Positions 1 through 9,142 are shown, counted from the first letter of the stretch. The stretch is DNA of 64,000 bases from JAISFI01 sp031553775 (GCA_031553775.1 JAVBLA010000030.1:5313-69312), one strand, 5' to 3'. A program made the numbers and translations. Notes: generated from the letters alone by a model not told the origin.

Positions 1-2
1 CG

Positions 3-788
3 ACTATGGAATATTTGAAAGATGCCGGACAGCAAAACGGGGCAGGTGTGGAACAAAGCAGAGCCTTGCTTTTTCGCACACAGGTTACGATTCCCGCATT
101 GGAAACCCAAATCAGGACAATGGAGAATTCAATCAGCTTGTTGTTGGGACGTAATCCGGGCACCATTGACCGTACCGATTTGACACAGCAAAATATTCCG
201 GCAACAATGGCAGCCGGTGTTCCGGCGCAAATGCTGGCCAAACGTCCCGATGTGCGACAAGCGGAATTATCGTTTCGTTCGGCTTTCGAGTTAACAAATG
301 CGGCACGGGCTAACTTTTATCCGTCCATAACCTTGGGAACAGCGACTATTGGTTACGAGGCCGCTTCGCTATCGTCGTTCTTCAAACCTGAAAATATTTT
401 CGCCAACATTCTCGGAGGATTGACACAGCCATTTTTCGCCCGCAAACAGTTAACGGGCAACTTGAAAATAGCCAAAGCACAACAGGAAGAAACATTACTG
501 AATTTCGAACACACAGTATTAACAGCAGGGAAAGAAGTTTCAGATATTCTTTTTGCTTATCGTTCTTCTTTGAATAAAAACGAAATCCGTTCTAAAGAAG
601 TGAAATCATTAGACACTGCCGTTTATTACACACAAGAGTTATTGATTGCTGGAGAAGCCAATTATACGGAAGTTTTGTCGGCAGAGCAAAATCTGCTACA
701 GGCACGCCTCAACCGCGTAAATGACAAGTTGGAACAGCTACAATACAGCGTGGAGTTATACAGGGCACTCGGCGGTGGAATAGAATAA
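3..788 (+). CDS. TolC/OprM-type outer-membrane efflux channel, C-terminal part
   Basis: Outer-membrane factor of a tripartite efflux pump: a trimeric channel that carries substrate from the periplasm to outside. The reading frame is open to the left window edge, so the N-terminus is missing and the first visible ATG is internal. The segment AKRPDVRQAELSFRSA followed by NAARANFYPSITLG is the typical link into the second repeat of the OprM/CusC (NodT) family, and the C-terminal part is rich in coiled-coil heptads. It ends in a short Gly-rich tail, as usual for the family. The adaptor and pump would lie upstream, outside the window, so the substrate cannot be read; a heavy-metal (CusC-like) role is possible because metal-type genes follow, but this is only inference. 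Confidence 0.85.
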   Translation, partial: TMEYLKDAGQQNGAGVEQSRALLFRTQVTIPALETQIRTMENSISLLLGRNPGTIDRTDLTQQNIPATMAAGVPAQMLAKRPDVRQAELSFRSAFELTNAARANFYPSITLGTATIGYEAASLSSFFKPENIFANILGGLTQPFFARKQLTGNLKIAKAQQEETLLNFEHTVLTAGKEVSDILFAYRSSLNKNEIRSKEVKSLDTAVYYTQELLIAGEANYTEVLSAEQNLLQARLNRVNDKLEQLQYSVELYRALGGGIE

Positions 789-853
789 TTGGAATGAAAA
801 AGAAAGGTATCATGTACACAAAAATATCAGGAATCATTACTTTGTAAATTCTT

Positions 854-1039
854 TTGTTACTTCAATCTTTCAAGAATGTAAAAAATATGATACATACATT
901 CCGCTTATTAAATATGGCAAAAGAAATTGCTGTGGAAAAACAAATTCATATTTTCCGGAAAGACAGAGATTTTCTTCTTAAAATCAAAAATGGAGAATTT
1001 TCATATGATGAACTGGTGAAAATGGCCAATGTATCCTGA
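854..1039 (+). pseudogene. Tail fragment of a predicted nucleotidyltransferase
   Basis: A 61-codon open frame starting only with TTG, with an in-frame stop nine bases before it. From about position 876 it reads like the last 50 residues of the YcgL/COG3541-type predicted nucleotidyltransferases: an Asn-Met-x-His helix, a Leu/Met-rich helix, then RDFLLKIKNGEFSYDELV. The catalytic nucleotidyltransferase domain is absent. I read it as the leftover 3' end of a deleted gene between the efflux gene and the TonB receptor. The family match is from memory of the motif and is moderate. It could instead be a small unrelated protein. Confidence 0.45.
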
Positions 1040-1096
1040 TATTATTTTATTTTCGTATTTTTGTGCTATATTTTGTGTTTTTATTCTGGATCTTGT

Positions 1097-1144
1097 AATC
1101 GTAACCGGGTTAAGACTTCTATTTGTTTTAACCCGGTTATGATT
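1097..1144. terminator. 17-bp inverted repeat between the gene remnant and the TonB receptor
   Basis: Arms 1097-1113 and 1128-1144 pair over 17 bases (core AACCGGGTTAA/TTAACCCGGTT) with one G-T pair and a 14-base loop. No long T-run follows on either strand. It sits 37 bases before the TonB receptor ATG, so it may end upstream transcription or act as a leader hairpin or operator for the receptor. Confidence 0.55.
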
Positions 1145-1181
1145 ATATCAAAAGTATTCCACCATGTACTAAAATAGAAAA

Positions 1182-3071
1182 ATGAAAAATAAAATTCACG
1201 GCCTGTTATTTCTCTTTTCTTTATTCTCTGTTGCATTGAATGCACAAACAGGGAAAGATACGTCCCATGTTGCTAAAGCCTATGCAATAGACGAAGTTGT
1301 TGTAACCGGAACCCGTATCGAAACAGATATCCGTCATTTGCCCATGACTGTTTCCGTTGTTACCAGAGAACAATTTAAAAAAAGCCATCAGCCGTCTATC
1401 CTCCCGGTTCTAACGGAACAGGTACCGGGTTTCTTTTCCACCAGCCGGGGTATCATGGGATATGGTGTATCTACCGGAGCTGCCGGAGGAATGAGTTTAC
1501 GGGGGATCGGAGGCAGTCCGACTACCGAACTCCTGGTACTGATAGACGGCCATCCTCAATATATGGGATTGATGGGACATCCCATCAGTGATGCTTACCA
1601 ATCAATGCTGGCCGAACAAGTGGAAGTGTTGCGCGGCGCTTCATCTGTACTTTATGGCTCCAATGCAATGGGAGGCGTTATCAATATTGTTACCCGTAAA
1701 CAAAAAGAAGATCAGGTCAAAACAGATGTACGCCTGGAATACGGATCCTACAATACACTAACAACAGAAGTTGTCAATCTGGTCAAAAAAGGACGTTTCA
1801 GCAGCGTTGTAACAGCGTCTTACAACCGTACAGACGGACACCGTACCAGCATGGAGTTCGACCAATACAGCGGATATGCCAAAATAGGATATGCAATAAA
1901 CCCGGTCTGGAACATATCCGGAGATATCAACCTGACGCATTTCAATGCTTCCAACCCCGGTGGAACCGACATCCCTGTTTTTGATAATGATTCACGTGTA
2001 ACACGCGGCATGACATCGTTTGCATTAGAAAACAACTATAAAAAGACTTCCGGCGCACTGAAACTTTTCGGCAATTGGGGAAAACACCAAATCAACGAAG
2101 GATACAAAACCGGAGAAAAACCCCTGGACTACCGTTTTAACTCGAAAGATTTTATGCGAGGAATTTCCTGGTATCAAAGCATTTCCCTGTTTTATGGGAA
2201 CCGGGTGACTGTGGGTGTAGATTACTTAGATTTCGGCGGAGAAGCATGGAATAAATTTATCTCCGACGGGCATGACGAAACCATTGCCGACCGGTCGGAA
2301 AACGAGACAGCCGGATATATCGATTTCCGCCAGGCTTTGGGAGCATCTCTTACATTGGATGCCGGGATTCGCTCTGATCATCATTCCGTTACCGGAACAG
2401 AATGGATACCGCAAGTCGGGCTTTCCGCCCGATTGCCCCAAAATACCAATCTCAAAGCCATGGCAAGCAGAGGATTTCGTAATCCTACCATCCGTGAGTT
2501 ATACTTGTTTCGTCCGGCTAATCCGGATTTACTCCCGGAAAATTTATGGAGTTATGAGCTTTCCTTTTCCCAACACCTGATGAACAATGCTTTTTATTAT
2601 GGAATAAACCTTTTCTATATCGAGGGGGACAATATCATACAAACCATACCGGTCGATGGACGTCCGTTAAACGTTAATACCGGGAAAATAGAAAATTGGG
2701 GAATAGAAACCCATCTGGCATACCGCATCAATCCTTCCTGGAATATTTCTGCCAACTACAGCTGGCTGCACATGGAGCATCCGGTTATTGCCGCTCCGGA
2801 ACATAAAATATATGCGAGTGCAGATTTTACACAAAGACGTTGGAATATTTCCACCGGCCTGCAATATATTGCAGGACTTTATATCGCTGTTTCGCCTGAA
2901 AATATAAAAGAAAATTTCCTGCTATGGAACATCCGGGGAAGTTATCACCTATGCTCTTTTGCAGATCTGTTTATCCGGGGAGAAAATCTACTGGCACAAC
3001 AATATGAAATCAATGCGGGATATCCGATGCCTAAGGCTACTGTAATGGGAGGAATTCATTTAAGATTCTGA
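1182..3071 (+). CDS. TonB-dependent outer-membrane receptor
   Basis: Outer-membrane 22-strand barrel that imports a scarce ligand (siderophore, heme, cobalamin or metal chelate) using TonB energy. 629 residues, the normal size for a FepA/BtuB-like receptor without the CarboxypepD-like N-terminal extension of SusC proteins. A signal peptide ends near LNAQ. The TonB-box-like stretch AIDEVVVTGTR is near residue 35, and the plug carries LRGIGG and VEVLRGASSVLYGSNAMGGVINIVT. The barrel ends in a C-terminal Phe (HLRF). No SusD-like lipoprotein is next to it, so a polysaccharide role is unlikely. It converges with the sigma factor gene, 10 bases apart. The ligand cannot be told from sequence. Confidence 0.93.
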   Translation: MKNKIHGLLFLFSLFSVALNAQTGKDTSHVAKAYAIDEVVVTGTRIETDIRHLPMTVSVVTREQFKKSHQPSILPVLTEQVPGFFSTSRGIMGYGVSTGAAGGMSLRGIGGSPTTELLVLIDGHPQYMGLMGHPISDAYQSMLAEQVEVLRGASSVLYGSNAMGGVINIVTRKQKEDQVKTDVRLEYGSYNTLTTEVVNLVKKGRFSSVVTASYNRTDGHRTSMEFDQYSGYAKIGYAINPVWNISGDINLTHFNASNPGGTDIPVFDNDSRVTRGMTSFALENNYKKTSGALKLFGNWGKHQINEGYKTGEKPLDYRFNSKDFMRGISWYQSISLFYGNRVTVGVDYLDFGGEAWNKFISDGHDETIADRSENETAGYIDFRQALGASLTLDAGIRSDHHSVTGTEWIPQVGLSARLPQNTNLKAMASRGFRNPTIRELYLFRPANPDLLPENLWSYELSFSQHLMNNAFYYGINLFYIEGDNIIQTIPVDGRPLNVNTGKIENWGIETHLAYRINPSWNISANYSWLHMEHPVIAAPEHKIYASADFTQRRWNISTGLQYIAGLYIAVSPENIKENFLLWNIRGSYHLCSFADLFIRGENLLAQQYEINAGYPMPKATVMGGIHLRF

Positions 3072-3081
3072 GGATTATATT

Positions 3082-3657
3082 TCAGCTCAAAATCACATCT
3101 TTATATAAACCTGCCAGACGTTTACGAAGATGTTTCACGGCATAATGCTTACGAGACAAGAGTGTATTAGCCGGAACACCTGTAGTTTCCGATATTTCTT
3201 TTACCGGAAGGCCATCCAGTTCCGTCAGTTCGAATATTTCGCGTTGTTCCGGAGGTAACTCCGCAAGGGCACTTTCCAATTCCGTCCATACCAGCGAGCG
3301 CAGATATTCCGTTTCGGGCGAAGGAGAAGTTTCGTCGTTGAAAAGGATTTCCGAGAAATCTTTTAAAACCGCATCATCAGATTCATTATCATAATAAACG
3401 GGGAACTCTTCTTCACGTTTTTTGGTTCCCTTATTGATGATCAGGTTCCTTGCCACGCGATATAACCATGCCGAAACCTGCTCGACCGGATGCATCGCAT
3501 CATCGAGGGTTTTCAGTAATTGGTAAAAAACATCCTGTAAAATATCGTCCGCATCTTCTTCGTTTGAAACGCGTTTACGAATAAACGCTTTCAACTGCGG
3601 ACGATATTCCGTGATCAGTTGTCCGGCATCCAGCCGGTTGGTTTCACTATTATTCAT
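3082..3657 (-). CDS. ECF-family RNA polymerase sigma factor
   Basis: Sigma-70 region 2 (residues about 12-80, with ADDILQDVFYQLLK and AWLYRVARNLIINK) and region 4 (about 125-185, with LPPEQREIFELTELDG and VPANTLLSRKHYAVKHLRK). Size about 191 residues, typical for ECF factors. The frame is open further upstream, but the ATG at 3657 is preferred: it sits in ATGAATAA, where its start overlaps the stop of the preceding gene by 8 bases, so the two are likely translationally coupled. The usual partner would be an anti-sigma factor; the coupled small membrane protein is the only candidate. Target promoters cannot be predicted here. Confidence 0.9.
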   Translation of the reverse strand: MNNSETNRLDAGQLITEYRPQLKAFIRKRVSNEEDADDILQDVFYQLLKTLDDAMHPVEQVSAWLYRVARNLIINKGTKKREEEFPVYYDNESDDAVLKDFSEILFNDETSPSPETEYLRSLVWTELESALAELPPEQREIFELTELDGLPVKEISETTGVPANTLLSRKHYAVKHLRKRLAGLYKDVILS

Positions 3658-4039
3658 TCTCTTTGGCAGAGTTGTTAACAGCATCAGGATCAGGCTTTCC
3701 GAAAAAATCAGGTCGGCCGAAAGGATGAGAGTGCATGTGCTCCCTTCTTCTGTTGACAAACTCTTTCCGTTCTTCAGGAGTCATCTTCATCCATTTTTTA
3801 TGGACCTGATTGTTGTGATGCATTCCATGCATCATTCCTCCCCGCATCATTTTATGCATCCGGAAGCCTCCGAATAAAAGGCGGATCAACACAAGCAAAC
3901 CCAATGCCTGCCAGAAATTGATCGTAATCAGTCCGAATATGGCCGGCATCAGCCAGTTCCATAACAACATCACTATCGCACCGAAGCCCGCAACCATTGC
4001 CAGAAAGCCGACAGGCATTAAAAATCTCATCTTTTTCAT
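3650..4039 (-). CDS. Small membrane protein with His/Met-rich cytoplasmic or periplasmic tail
   Basis: 129 residues: two N-terminal transmembrane helices (about 5-30 and 36-58), then a stretch very rich in Met and His (MMRGGMMHGMHH), then a basic/acidic segment MTPEERKEFVNRRREHMHSHP that recalls the TPEER-type motif of Spy/CpxP-like metal or stress sensors. The gene is coupled to the ECF sigma gene by an 8-base overlap, so a role as membrane-bound sensor or anti-sigma factor for a metal such as copper is a reasonable inference. I know no named family for it. The topology is not resolved by sequence alone. Confidence 0.7.
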   Translation of the reverse strand: MKKMRFLMPVGFLAMVAGFGAIVMLLWNWLMPAIFGLITINFWQALGLLVLIRLLFGGFRMHKMMRGGMMHGMHHNNQVHKKWMKMTPEERKEFVNRRREHMHSHPFGRPDFFGKPDPDAVNNSAKENE

Positions 4040-4070
4040 GATTCTTATTTATTTTAAATGATTATCTTAA

Positions 4071-4232
4071 TTATTTCTCTACCATACTAGTAGCCGTACA
4101 CGGCTGAACCTCTGCAGATATTTTGACCCTGCCGATCATTTTCTGCATCAGACGTTTGCCCTCACATAAAAACTGGTAAAATCCCATTCCCAGTACACAC
4201 ATATTAACGACTTGAAGGATAATTGCACTCAT
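4071..4232 (-). CDS. 53-residue single-span membrane protein
   Basis: A short gene, ATG at 4232 and TAA at 4071. It encodes one hydrophobic helix (about residues 3-20, beginning MSAIILQVVNMCVLGMG), then KRLMQKMIGRVKISAEV and a polar tail. It lies 31 bases before the His/Met-rich protein and in the same orientation, so the three genes 4232-3082 look like one transcription unit. A single helix followed by a basic stretch fits a small accessory membrane subunit. Function unknown. Confidence 0.6.
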   Translation of the reverse strand: MSAIILQVVNMCVLGMGFYQFLCEGKRLMQKMIGRVKISAEVQPCTATSMVEK

Positions 4233-4331
4233 TGTTCTCTCAGTTTAATGATAAAAAATTACCGGGTAATATCACCCTTTATTGATGTAGACAAATGAGA
4301 CAATAAAATATTTTAGAGAAATTGAAAAAAA

Positions 4332-7300
4332 TTATTTTCTCTTTTTTATTCCTATAAATACGGGCAAAAAAAGAAATATTCCAAGCAACGACATAACTAA
4401 TCCCCCGATAGTCCCCGCCGCCAACGGAAACCAGAAAGCCTCTTTATCCAAGCCTACCATAAACGGGATAAAACCCAGAATGGTTGAGACAATCGTAAGG
4501 AAAATCGGAACGATCTTGGCATTCCAGGCCTTGAGGTAAGCCCGTATTTTACTTATCTTCCTTTTATGCAATATATTATTGTATTCGTTCAGAACATAAA
4601 TACTCGCATTGACTGTTAAGCCCGTAAGCATGACAAATGCAGCAAAACCGCCCTGGTCAAACTTCAATTTAAACCAATAAAAAGTCAGGAAAAGGCCGAT
4701 AAATGAGATCGGAATAATAAATATCACCACCAACGGTTGCTTCAGGGAATTAAACAGGATGGAAGTCATAAAAAAGATAATGACAACGATCAGAAAAATC
4801 AACCAGTATTGCTTTCCCTTTTCTTCTCCCCAGTTCCAGGAATATTCTTCTTTCTGGACAAAATAACCTAAAGGAGCCGTTTTATTGAAAGCTTCGATGT
4901 TTCGGTCGAGCACCTTGTTTCCCTGGTCCCAGGAGCCGATATACTCATACTGCAGGCATAAGCGATATTGTTGGTTTTCCTTGGCCACATTTTGCGGCAT
5001 CTGCGCTTTTTCGATAGTGGCAATATCCGAAAGTTTATACTCCTGGTCCCCGATCTTATCCGGCATATTTTTCAGGGTCCATATATCGATTTCATTCAAC
5101 TGTCTGGAAAAGAGTTTCACAGCCGTATTATCCTCTTCGCCGCTCCAGTTCCCTGCATGGATATTTCTTCCGAACAAAGGATTCAGGGAAGCATACAATT
5201 GTTGAGGGAAGATATTTTTCTGTACAATCCGTTCTTTATTCAGGTCGAATGCAAATTCCTGGTAATCGGTTTTGTACCAGCTGAATTCAGAATCGATGGT
5301 GACTTCTTTGATGCGCCTGTGCCTCAACAAAGAATCCCTGAACGATTCGGCCCAGGCATACAGGTTGTCGTAATTGTATCCCAGCATTTTTACCCGGTAC
5401 GAGCCGGCTTGTTCTTTTACATCGTTGCTGAATCCGTCACCTAACCCGTAAACGCCCCAACTTCCGCCGCCTAATTCCAGGGCTTTGCTGATTAACTGGG
5501 ATTTCAGCATATATGGGAACCCGCTTTTCTGGTGTTTTTTGGTAAAATAAATCACGATATTAGCCCGTCTTCCGTTTTCTATATTAGTTTGGAACTGCCT
5601 GACTTCCTGATACCCTCCAATGTACTCTTCCATTTTCTTTATCAGGAAATTCATTTGTTCCAGGGTCGATCCGTTGGGCAGGGAAGCCGTAACGTACAAC
5701 GACGTTTCATCCCGGTCCACGTAATAAGAACCGTCCGACACTTTTTTGGCAAACAGCCGGAGGGTACCTCCCAATGCAACATCCGAAACAGGTTTGATCT
5801 TTTCTTTATAGAAAACAGATCCCAGGGTTTGATTATATATTTTAGGCCAATCGACACGCTTACCGGTATCTCTTTTTTCATCTATTTTATCCGGTAACAA
5901 AAATACGGGCAAACCAAAAGCCAGGAACAGTAAAGGAATGATCCATTTTTTTTTATTGGAAAGGAAAAAGATCGTCCAGGCATAACACCGGTTAAAATAT
6001 ACGAGAAAGCGTTTCCTCCTTCCATACCTTTTATTTTTCCGTCTTTTTTTCTTTTCCTTGCCGGTGATTTTTTCCCTGATCTTCAGTTTATCGATCAAGG
6101 CAGGGACTAAAAACAAGGCGATGACAAGAGAAACGAAGAGGTTGATGATCAGTACCGCCGCAAAATCCTGCAGATTCAAACGCACTTTTTCATCCATAAA
6201 GAAAATGATAACCAACGAGGCGATGGTCGTCAGCGTAGCCGTCAGAATAGCCAAGAAAGCTTTTTTATTCCCCCGCCGGATGATCTGATCCGACATCACG
6301 ATCGTATTGTCTATGATCAGGGTTAACGAGATCGTGATCCCGGCTAAGGAATACAGTTGTATTTCCAATTTGAATAAATAATAAAACGCGATGGCAATCG
6401 AAATATTGACCGCCATACTGAACGAAATCAGCAACAGATACCTCAGGTTCCGGTATATCAGCAATACAAAACTCAGCAGGATCAGGACGGTCAGTCCGGA
6501 ACGGAAATAAATTTTATCCAGTTCCTCCCGGATATACTGGCTGGCATCATAACTGAGATAAACCTCGTATCCTGCGGGAAAAATACGTTCCATTTCTTTC
6601 AGCGCTTTCTGAATCTGGCTGCTGACTTTCACCTGGTTGGCATTATCTTTGGCAGTCAGCGAAAGGTAAATAGAATTCAGTCCGTTGATCCGGTAATAAC
6701 CGGAGGGTTCTTCTTCTATCCGGCTTACATTCACCAATTGATTCAGGTGAATGATCGTTCCCTCTTTATTCATCACTTCTATGAGTGAGGCATCGAAATC
6801 CTCTTTGCCCCGCTCCGGTATCAGGGACAGGCGAATCCACCGCTCCTCCCCTTCCGTATTTTTAACGGTAGCCATTCCTAAGAATTCCTTTCTCAGATAA
6901 GATTGAATGGCATTTTTTATATCGTCGACACTGACCTGCAGGTTTTTCAGTTGCACATAATCATATTCCAGCTTCAAGATCATGGGAGTAGCGCCGTTGA
7001 TATCGATTTTATCGACTCCTTCTATCCGGGAGAGTTTCGGTTTGATATGGTCTTCGGCAAACTGTTGTATCAGTATGGGAGAAGAAGGTGCATTGATCGT
7101 ATAACTGATAAAAGGCCGTTTGCGTTCGTCGTTTGTTCCCGACATGGATATATGCGGGTAACTCACTCCATCGGGCAACAAAGGGTAAGTTTGCCGGATT
7201 ACCGTAGAAATTTCAAAACGCGCCAAAGTAGGATCCGTATATTTATTCAGGCGGATATTCACATTCCCCCATCCGTTACCGGAATAGGAGTCGATATTCT

Positions 7301-7514
7301 CCACTCCCTTCACCCGGCTTAACATGGATTCTAATTTAGAGGTAACCTCCATCTCCACGATCCGTGCCGACTGTCCCCACATATTGAAAGAAACATTCAC
7401 CTGCGGCAGGTTACGGGAAGGATTCAATTTCACCGGCAATAAGGGGATGAAAAAGAAGCCTACAATCAGGCAGCAGGTAAAGAGGATGATGATGGAGAAG
7501 GAGTAGTTTTTCAT
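4332..7514 (-). CDS. RND-family efflux permease (second pump of the region)
   Basis: Inner-membrane RND permease, proton-driven, normally working with an adaptor and TolC. 1060 residues with the classic layout: TM1, large periplasmic loop, TM2-6, a charged cytoplasmic loop (KEKKKRRKNKRYGRRKR), TM7, second periplasmic loop, TM8-12. The TM4 proton-relay site reads LIIDNTIVMSDQ, so there is one Asp followed by Asn instead of the Asp-Asp of AcrB; the same DN occurs in the other RND pump here. The start is 19 bases after a propeller lipoprotein gene that follows an NVEALA peptide gene, so the three form one unit. It has no adaptor or TolC of its own beside it and may share those at 9.2-15.3 kb. 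Confidence 0.92.
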   Translation of the reverse strand: MKNYSFSIIILFTCCLIVGFFFIPLLPVKLNPSRNLPQVNVSFNMWGQSARIVEMEVTSKLESMLSRVKGVENIDSYSGNGWGNVNIRLNKYTDPTLARFEISTVIRQTYPLLPDGVSYPHISMSGTNDERKRPFISYTINAPSSPILIQQFAEDHIKPKLSRIEGVDKIDINGATPMILKLEYDYVQLKNLQVSVDDIKNAIQSYLRKEFLGMATVKNTEGEERWIRLSLIPERGKEDFDASLIEVMNKEGTIIHLNQLVNVSRIEEEPSGYYRINGLNSIYLSLTAKDNANQVKVSSQIQKALKEMERIFPAGYEVYLSYDASQYIREELDKIYFRSGLTVLILLSFVLLIYRNLRYLLLISFSMAVNISIAIAFYYLFKLEIQLYSLAGITISLTLIIDNTIVMSDQIIRRGNKKAFLAILTATLTTIASLVIIFFMDEKVRLNLQDFAAVLIINLFVSLVIALFLVPALIDKLKIREKITGKEKKKRRKNKRYGRRKRFLVYFNRCYAWTIFFLSNKKKWIIPLLFLAFGLPVFLLPDKIDEKRDTGKRVDWPKIYNQTLGSVFYKEKIKPVSDVALGGTLRLFAKKVSDGSYYVDRDETSLYVTASLPNGSTLEQMNFLIKKMEEYIGGYQEVRQFQTNIENGRRANIVIYFTKKHQKSGFPYMLKSQLISKALELGGGSWGVYGLGDGFSNDVKEQAGSYRVKMLGYNYDNLYAWAESFRDSLLRHRRIKEVTIDSEFSWYKTDYQEFAFDLNKERIVQKNIFPQQLYASLNPLFGRNIHAGNWSGEEDNTAVKLFSRQLNEIDIWTLKNMPDKIGDQEYKLSDIATIEKAQMPQNVAKENQQYRLCLQYEYIGSWDQGNKVLDRNIEAFNKTAPLGYFVQKEEYSWNWGEEKGKQYWLIFLIVVIIFFMTSILFNSLKQPLVVIFIIPISFIGLFLTFYWFKLKFDQGGFAAFVMLTGLTVNASIYVLNEYNNILHKRKISKIRAYLKAWNAKIVPIFLTIVSTILGFIPFMVGLDKEAFWFPLAAGTIGGLVMSLLGIFLFLPVFIGIKKRK

Positions 7515-7533
7515 TCGGAGAAAAAATTAACGA

Positions 7534-8628
7534 TTACCTTTCACTTTGATCTTTAAAATGAAATATTTGTAAATGCAATGAATTGCCATTTACTACACCA
7601 TTCTCTTCAGGAGAAAATTCGGGAACTTCATCATCATGGATTATTGTCACCATTGCATTATTCCGGTTTGAAAAAACTAAATATCCAAGACCTTTCACAC
7701 CTTCCATATCAATATTGAATTCCTTAAAAGATTCTGATTTCATTGCACTTTTAGAGTAAAGGCTATGTACTAACTCAAAGTTTTCTGTTTCTCCCCACAT
7801 TGAATAAATCCAATCATTCGCATCAATCGTACATATATTATCATAATATACTTCCGTTATCTCCCTTTCTGTTTTTGAATTATTAAAAAATGCCAATGTT
7901 TTTTTATTGGGTACGAATTCAAAAGAACAGTATACACTATCTTCGGTATTAAGATAGTAAATCTTGTTTATATTGGTACAATACGCTCCTATATTGTTTT
8001 CTTTATTCCTATACAAAGAAAACCAAGGCCCATTTACATTTAAATAATGTTTTTCCGGTTCAAAAATATTTTTCTTGAAACTGCCATTTGCAGACATTTC
8101 CCATAATCCGTATGGATTTTTTGACATTTTGTCCGGCGTATAACACAGAAATATTTCCCCTAATGGTATAATATCTCTAAATATAAGGTCATGCTTGATT
8201 TTTTTGACAAACTTCCCTGCCTGATCATAAAATAATATCATAGATGACATCTCATCTACGATTCCTATCAAATCATTCATCAAAAAAAAATTTTTAGCAG
8301 TAATATATTCCTCTGGCCCAGACCCTACATAATTAATTTTACGTAAAAAGGAACCTTTATCATCAAATATAAAAACCGTTTTTTGTTTATCACTTAATAG
8401 ATACACCTTTTCATCCTCAAACAGCACTTTCTTGATTCTCCCGATAATCTCATCTACAGGAGCAACTAATTTTATTGTTTCTACCGAATCAAAACAGTTT
8501 GTCAGGTTTAATTTTTTTTCAGTACTATTAAGATCTACAGGAACCTTTATACTATTTTCTTCGGGTAGATTTTTATTATTGCAAGACAAAATCAGAACAA
8601 TCCATAAAACATTTAAAATATATTTCAT
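7534..8628 (-). CDS. Six-bladed beta-propeller lipoprotein
   Basis: Cell-envelope lipoprotein of the Bacteroidetes six-bladed propeller group. The start at 8628 is preferred over an in-frame ATG at 8679, because it gives a proper lipoprotein signal MKYILNVLWIVLILSC with the lipobox Cys at residue 16. About 364 residues. The repeats follow the pattern of a loop with YLLSDKQ or GIVDEM, then FIFD-D-KG-F-RKI, with the GSGPEEY turn near residue 110 (GxGPGEY in relatives). It is related in layout to the protein at 23282-24490. It lies between an NVEALA peptide gene and an RND pump gene. The binding partner is unknown; recognising or guiding the peptide is inference. Base composition is clearly more AT-rich than the pump genes. 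Confidence 0.85.
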   Translation of the reverse strand: MKYILNVLWIVLILSCNNKNLPEENSIKVPVDLNSTEKKLNLTNCFDSVETIKLVAPVDEIIGRIKKVLFEDEKVYLLSDKQKTVFIFDDKGSFLRKINYVGSGPEEYITAKNFFLMNDLIGIVDEMSSMILFYDQAGKFVKKIKHDLIFRDIIPLGEIFLCYTPDKMSKNPYGLWEMSANGSFKKNIFEPEKHYLNVNGPWFSLYRNKENNIGAYCTNINKIYYLNTEDSVYCSFEFVPNKKTLAFFNNSKTEREITEVYYDNICTIDANDWIYSMWGETENFELVHSLYSKSAMKSESFKEFNIDMEGVKGLGYLVFSNRNNAMVTIIHDDEVPEFSPEENGVVNGNSLHLQIFHFKDQSER

Positions 8629-8653
8629 ATTAGTACATTTATATATTTTAGGA

Positions 8654-8726
8654 ACTACCCAAAAGCACTTAGATTCCATTTACACTAAGAACCTTTATTC
8701 TTAAAGGGAATATGCTTTTGGGTAGT
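8654..8726. terminator. 14-bp inverted repeat between NVEALA gene and propeller gene
   Basis: Arms 8654-8667 (ACTACCCAAAAGCA) and 8713-8726 pair perfectly, with about 45 bases between them that can extend the stem (GATTCC/GGAAT). It starts just after the peptide gene stop and reaches into the upstream end of the propeller gene. It may be an attenuator that lets the peptide be made in excess of the propeller protein. Confidence 0.55.
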
Positions 8727-8740
8727 ATCTCCCATTAAAA

Positions 8741-9022
8741 TTAACAATCATCTAAACCATCAATACAAGCAGAATGAGGCTCCGTAACTTTTTTGCAACA
8801 CGGTATTTTTGTAATCTGTCCTGTATATGAAACTGGAATCCATTTATAAGAACCTGTATAGGACAGCTTAAATTTCACAATTTCTTGACTTTGGGCCAAA
8901 GCTTCTATATTGGATAAGCTGTTTATAGATATGTTCTCATTTTTAAAATCTATACCTAAATTAACTGCAGCAATAATTACAACTGCTAACGCCAAGATAC
9001 TTCTTAAAATTACATTTTTCAT
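8741..9022 (-). CDS. NVEALA-family secreted peptide precursor 1
   Basis: 93-residue precursor of the NVEALA family (small Bacteroidetes exported peptides named after a motif before the cleavage point). ATG at 9022 is chosen because it aligns exactly with the second copy at 19581. The leader is 43 residues: a short basic start MKNV, a hydrophobic helix (residues 4-22), a polar spacer, then SNIEALA. The predicted mature part is 50 residues starting QSQEIVKF, with four Cys at the CCKK, SAC and final DDC positions; the last residue is Cys. The ALA end fits the A-x-A rule of signal peptidase I, though about 20 residues further from the hydrophobic core than usual. It heads a unit with a propeller and an RND pump. 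Function unknown; a signalling or antagonistic peptide is inference. Confidence 0.82.
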   Translation of the reverse strand: MKNVILRSILALAVVIIAAVNLGIDFKNENISINSLSNIEALAQSQEIVKFKLSYTGSYKWIPVSYTGQITKIPCCKKVTEPHSACIDGLDDC

Positions 9023-9058
9023 TTTTACAATATTAAATTCATAAAACATTTTCAATAT

Positions 9059-9142
9059 CTGTATTTATCATTTCAACAGAAAGAAATCTTACAAATTGCA
9101 AATTTCAAGTTTTAATTTTTAACTTTGCCGTTACCTCCTTTC
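9059..9142 (-). promoter_or_regulatory. Conserved upstream region of NVEALA gene 1
   Basis: Two blocks match the region upstream of the other NVEALA gene. Block B (9059-9079, on the coding strand CTGTTGAAATGATAAATACA) matches 19622-19642 at 18 of 21 bases and lies 37 bases from the start codon. Block A (9123-9142) matches 19679-19698 at 18 of 20 and lies about 100 bases away. Block A opens a small hairpin (9134-9158). A shared promoter or leader element is likely. Confidence 0.6.

Noticed and set aside
8741..9022. Idea that the NVEALA precursors are double-glycine leader bacteriocins.
   Set aside because: There is no Gly-Gly before the mature part and no peptidase-containing ABC transporter nearby; the leader has a transmembrane-type core and an ALA end.
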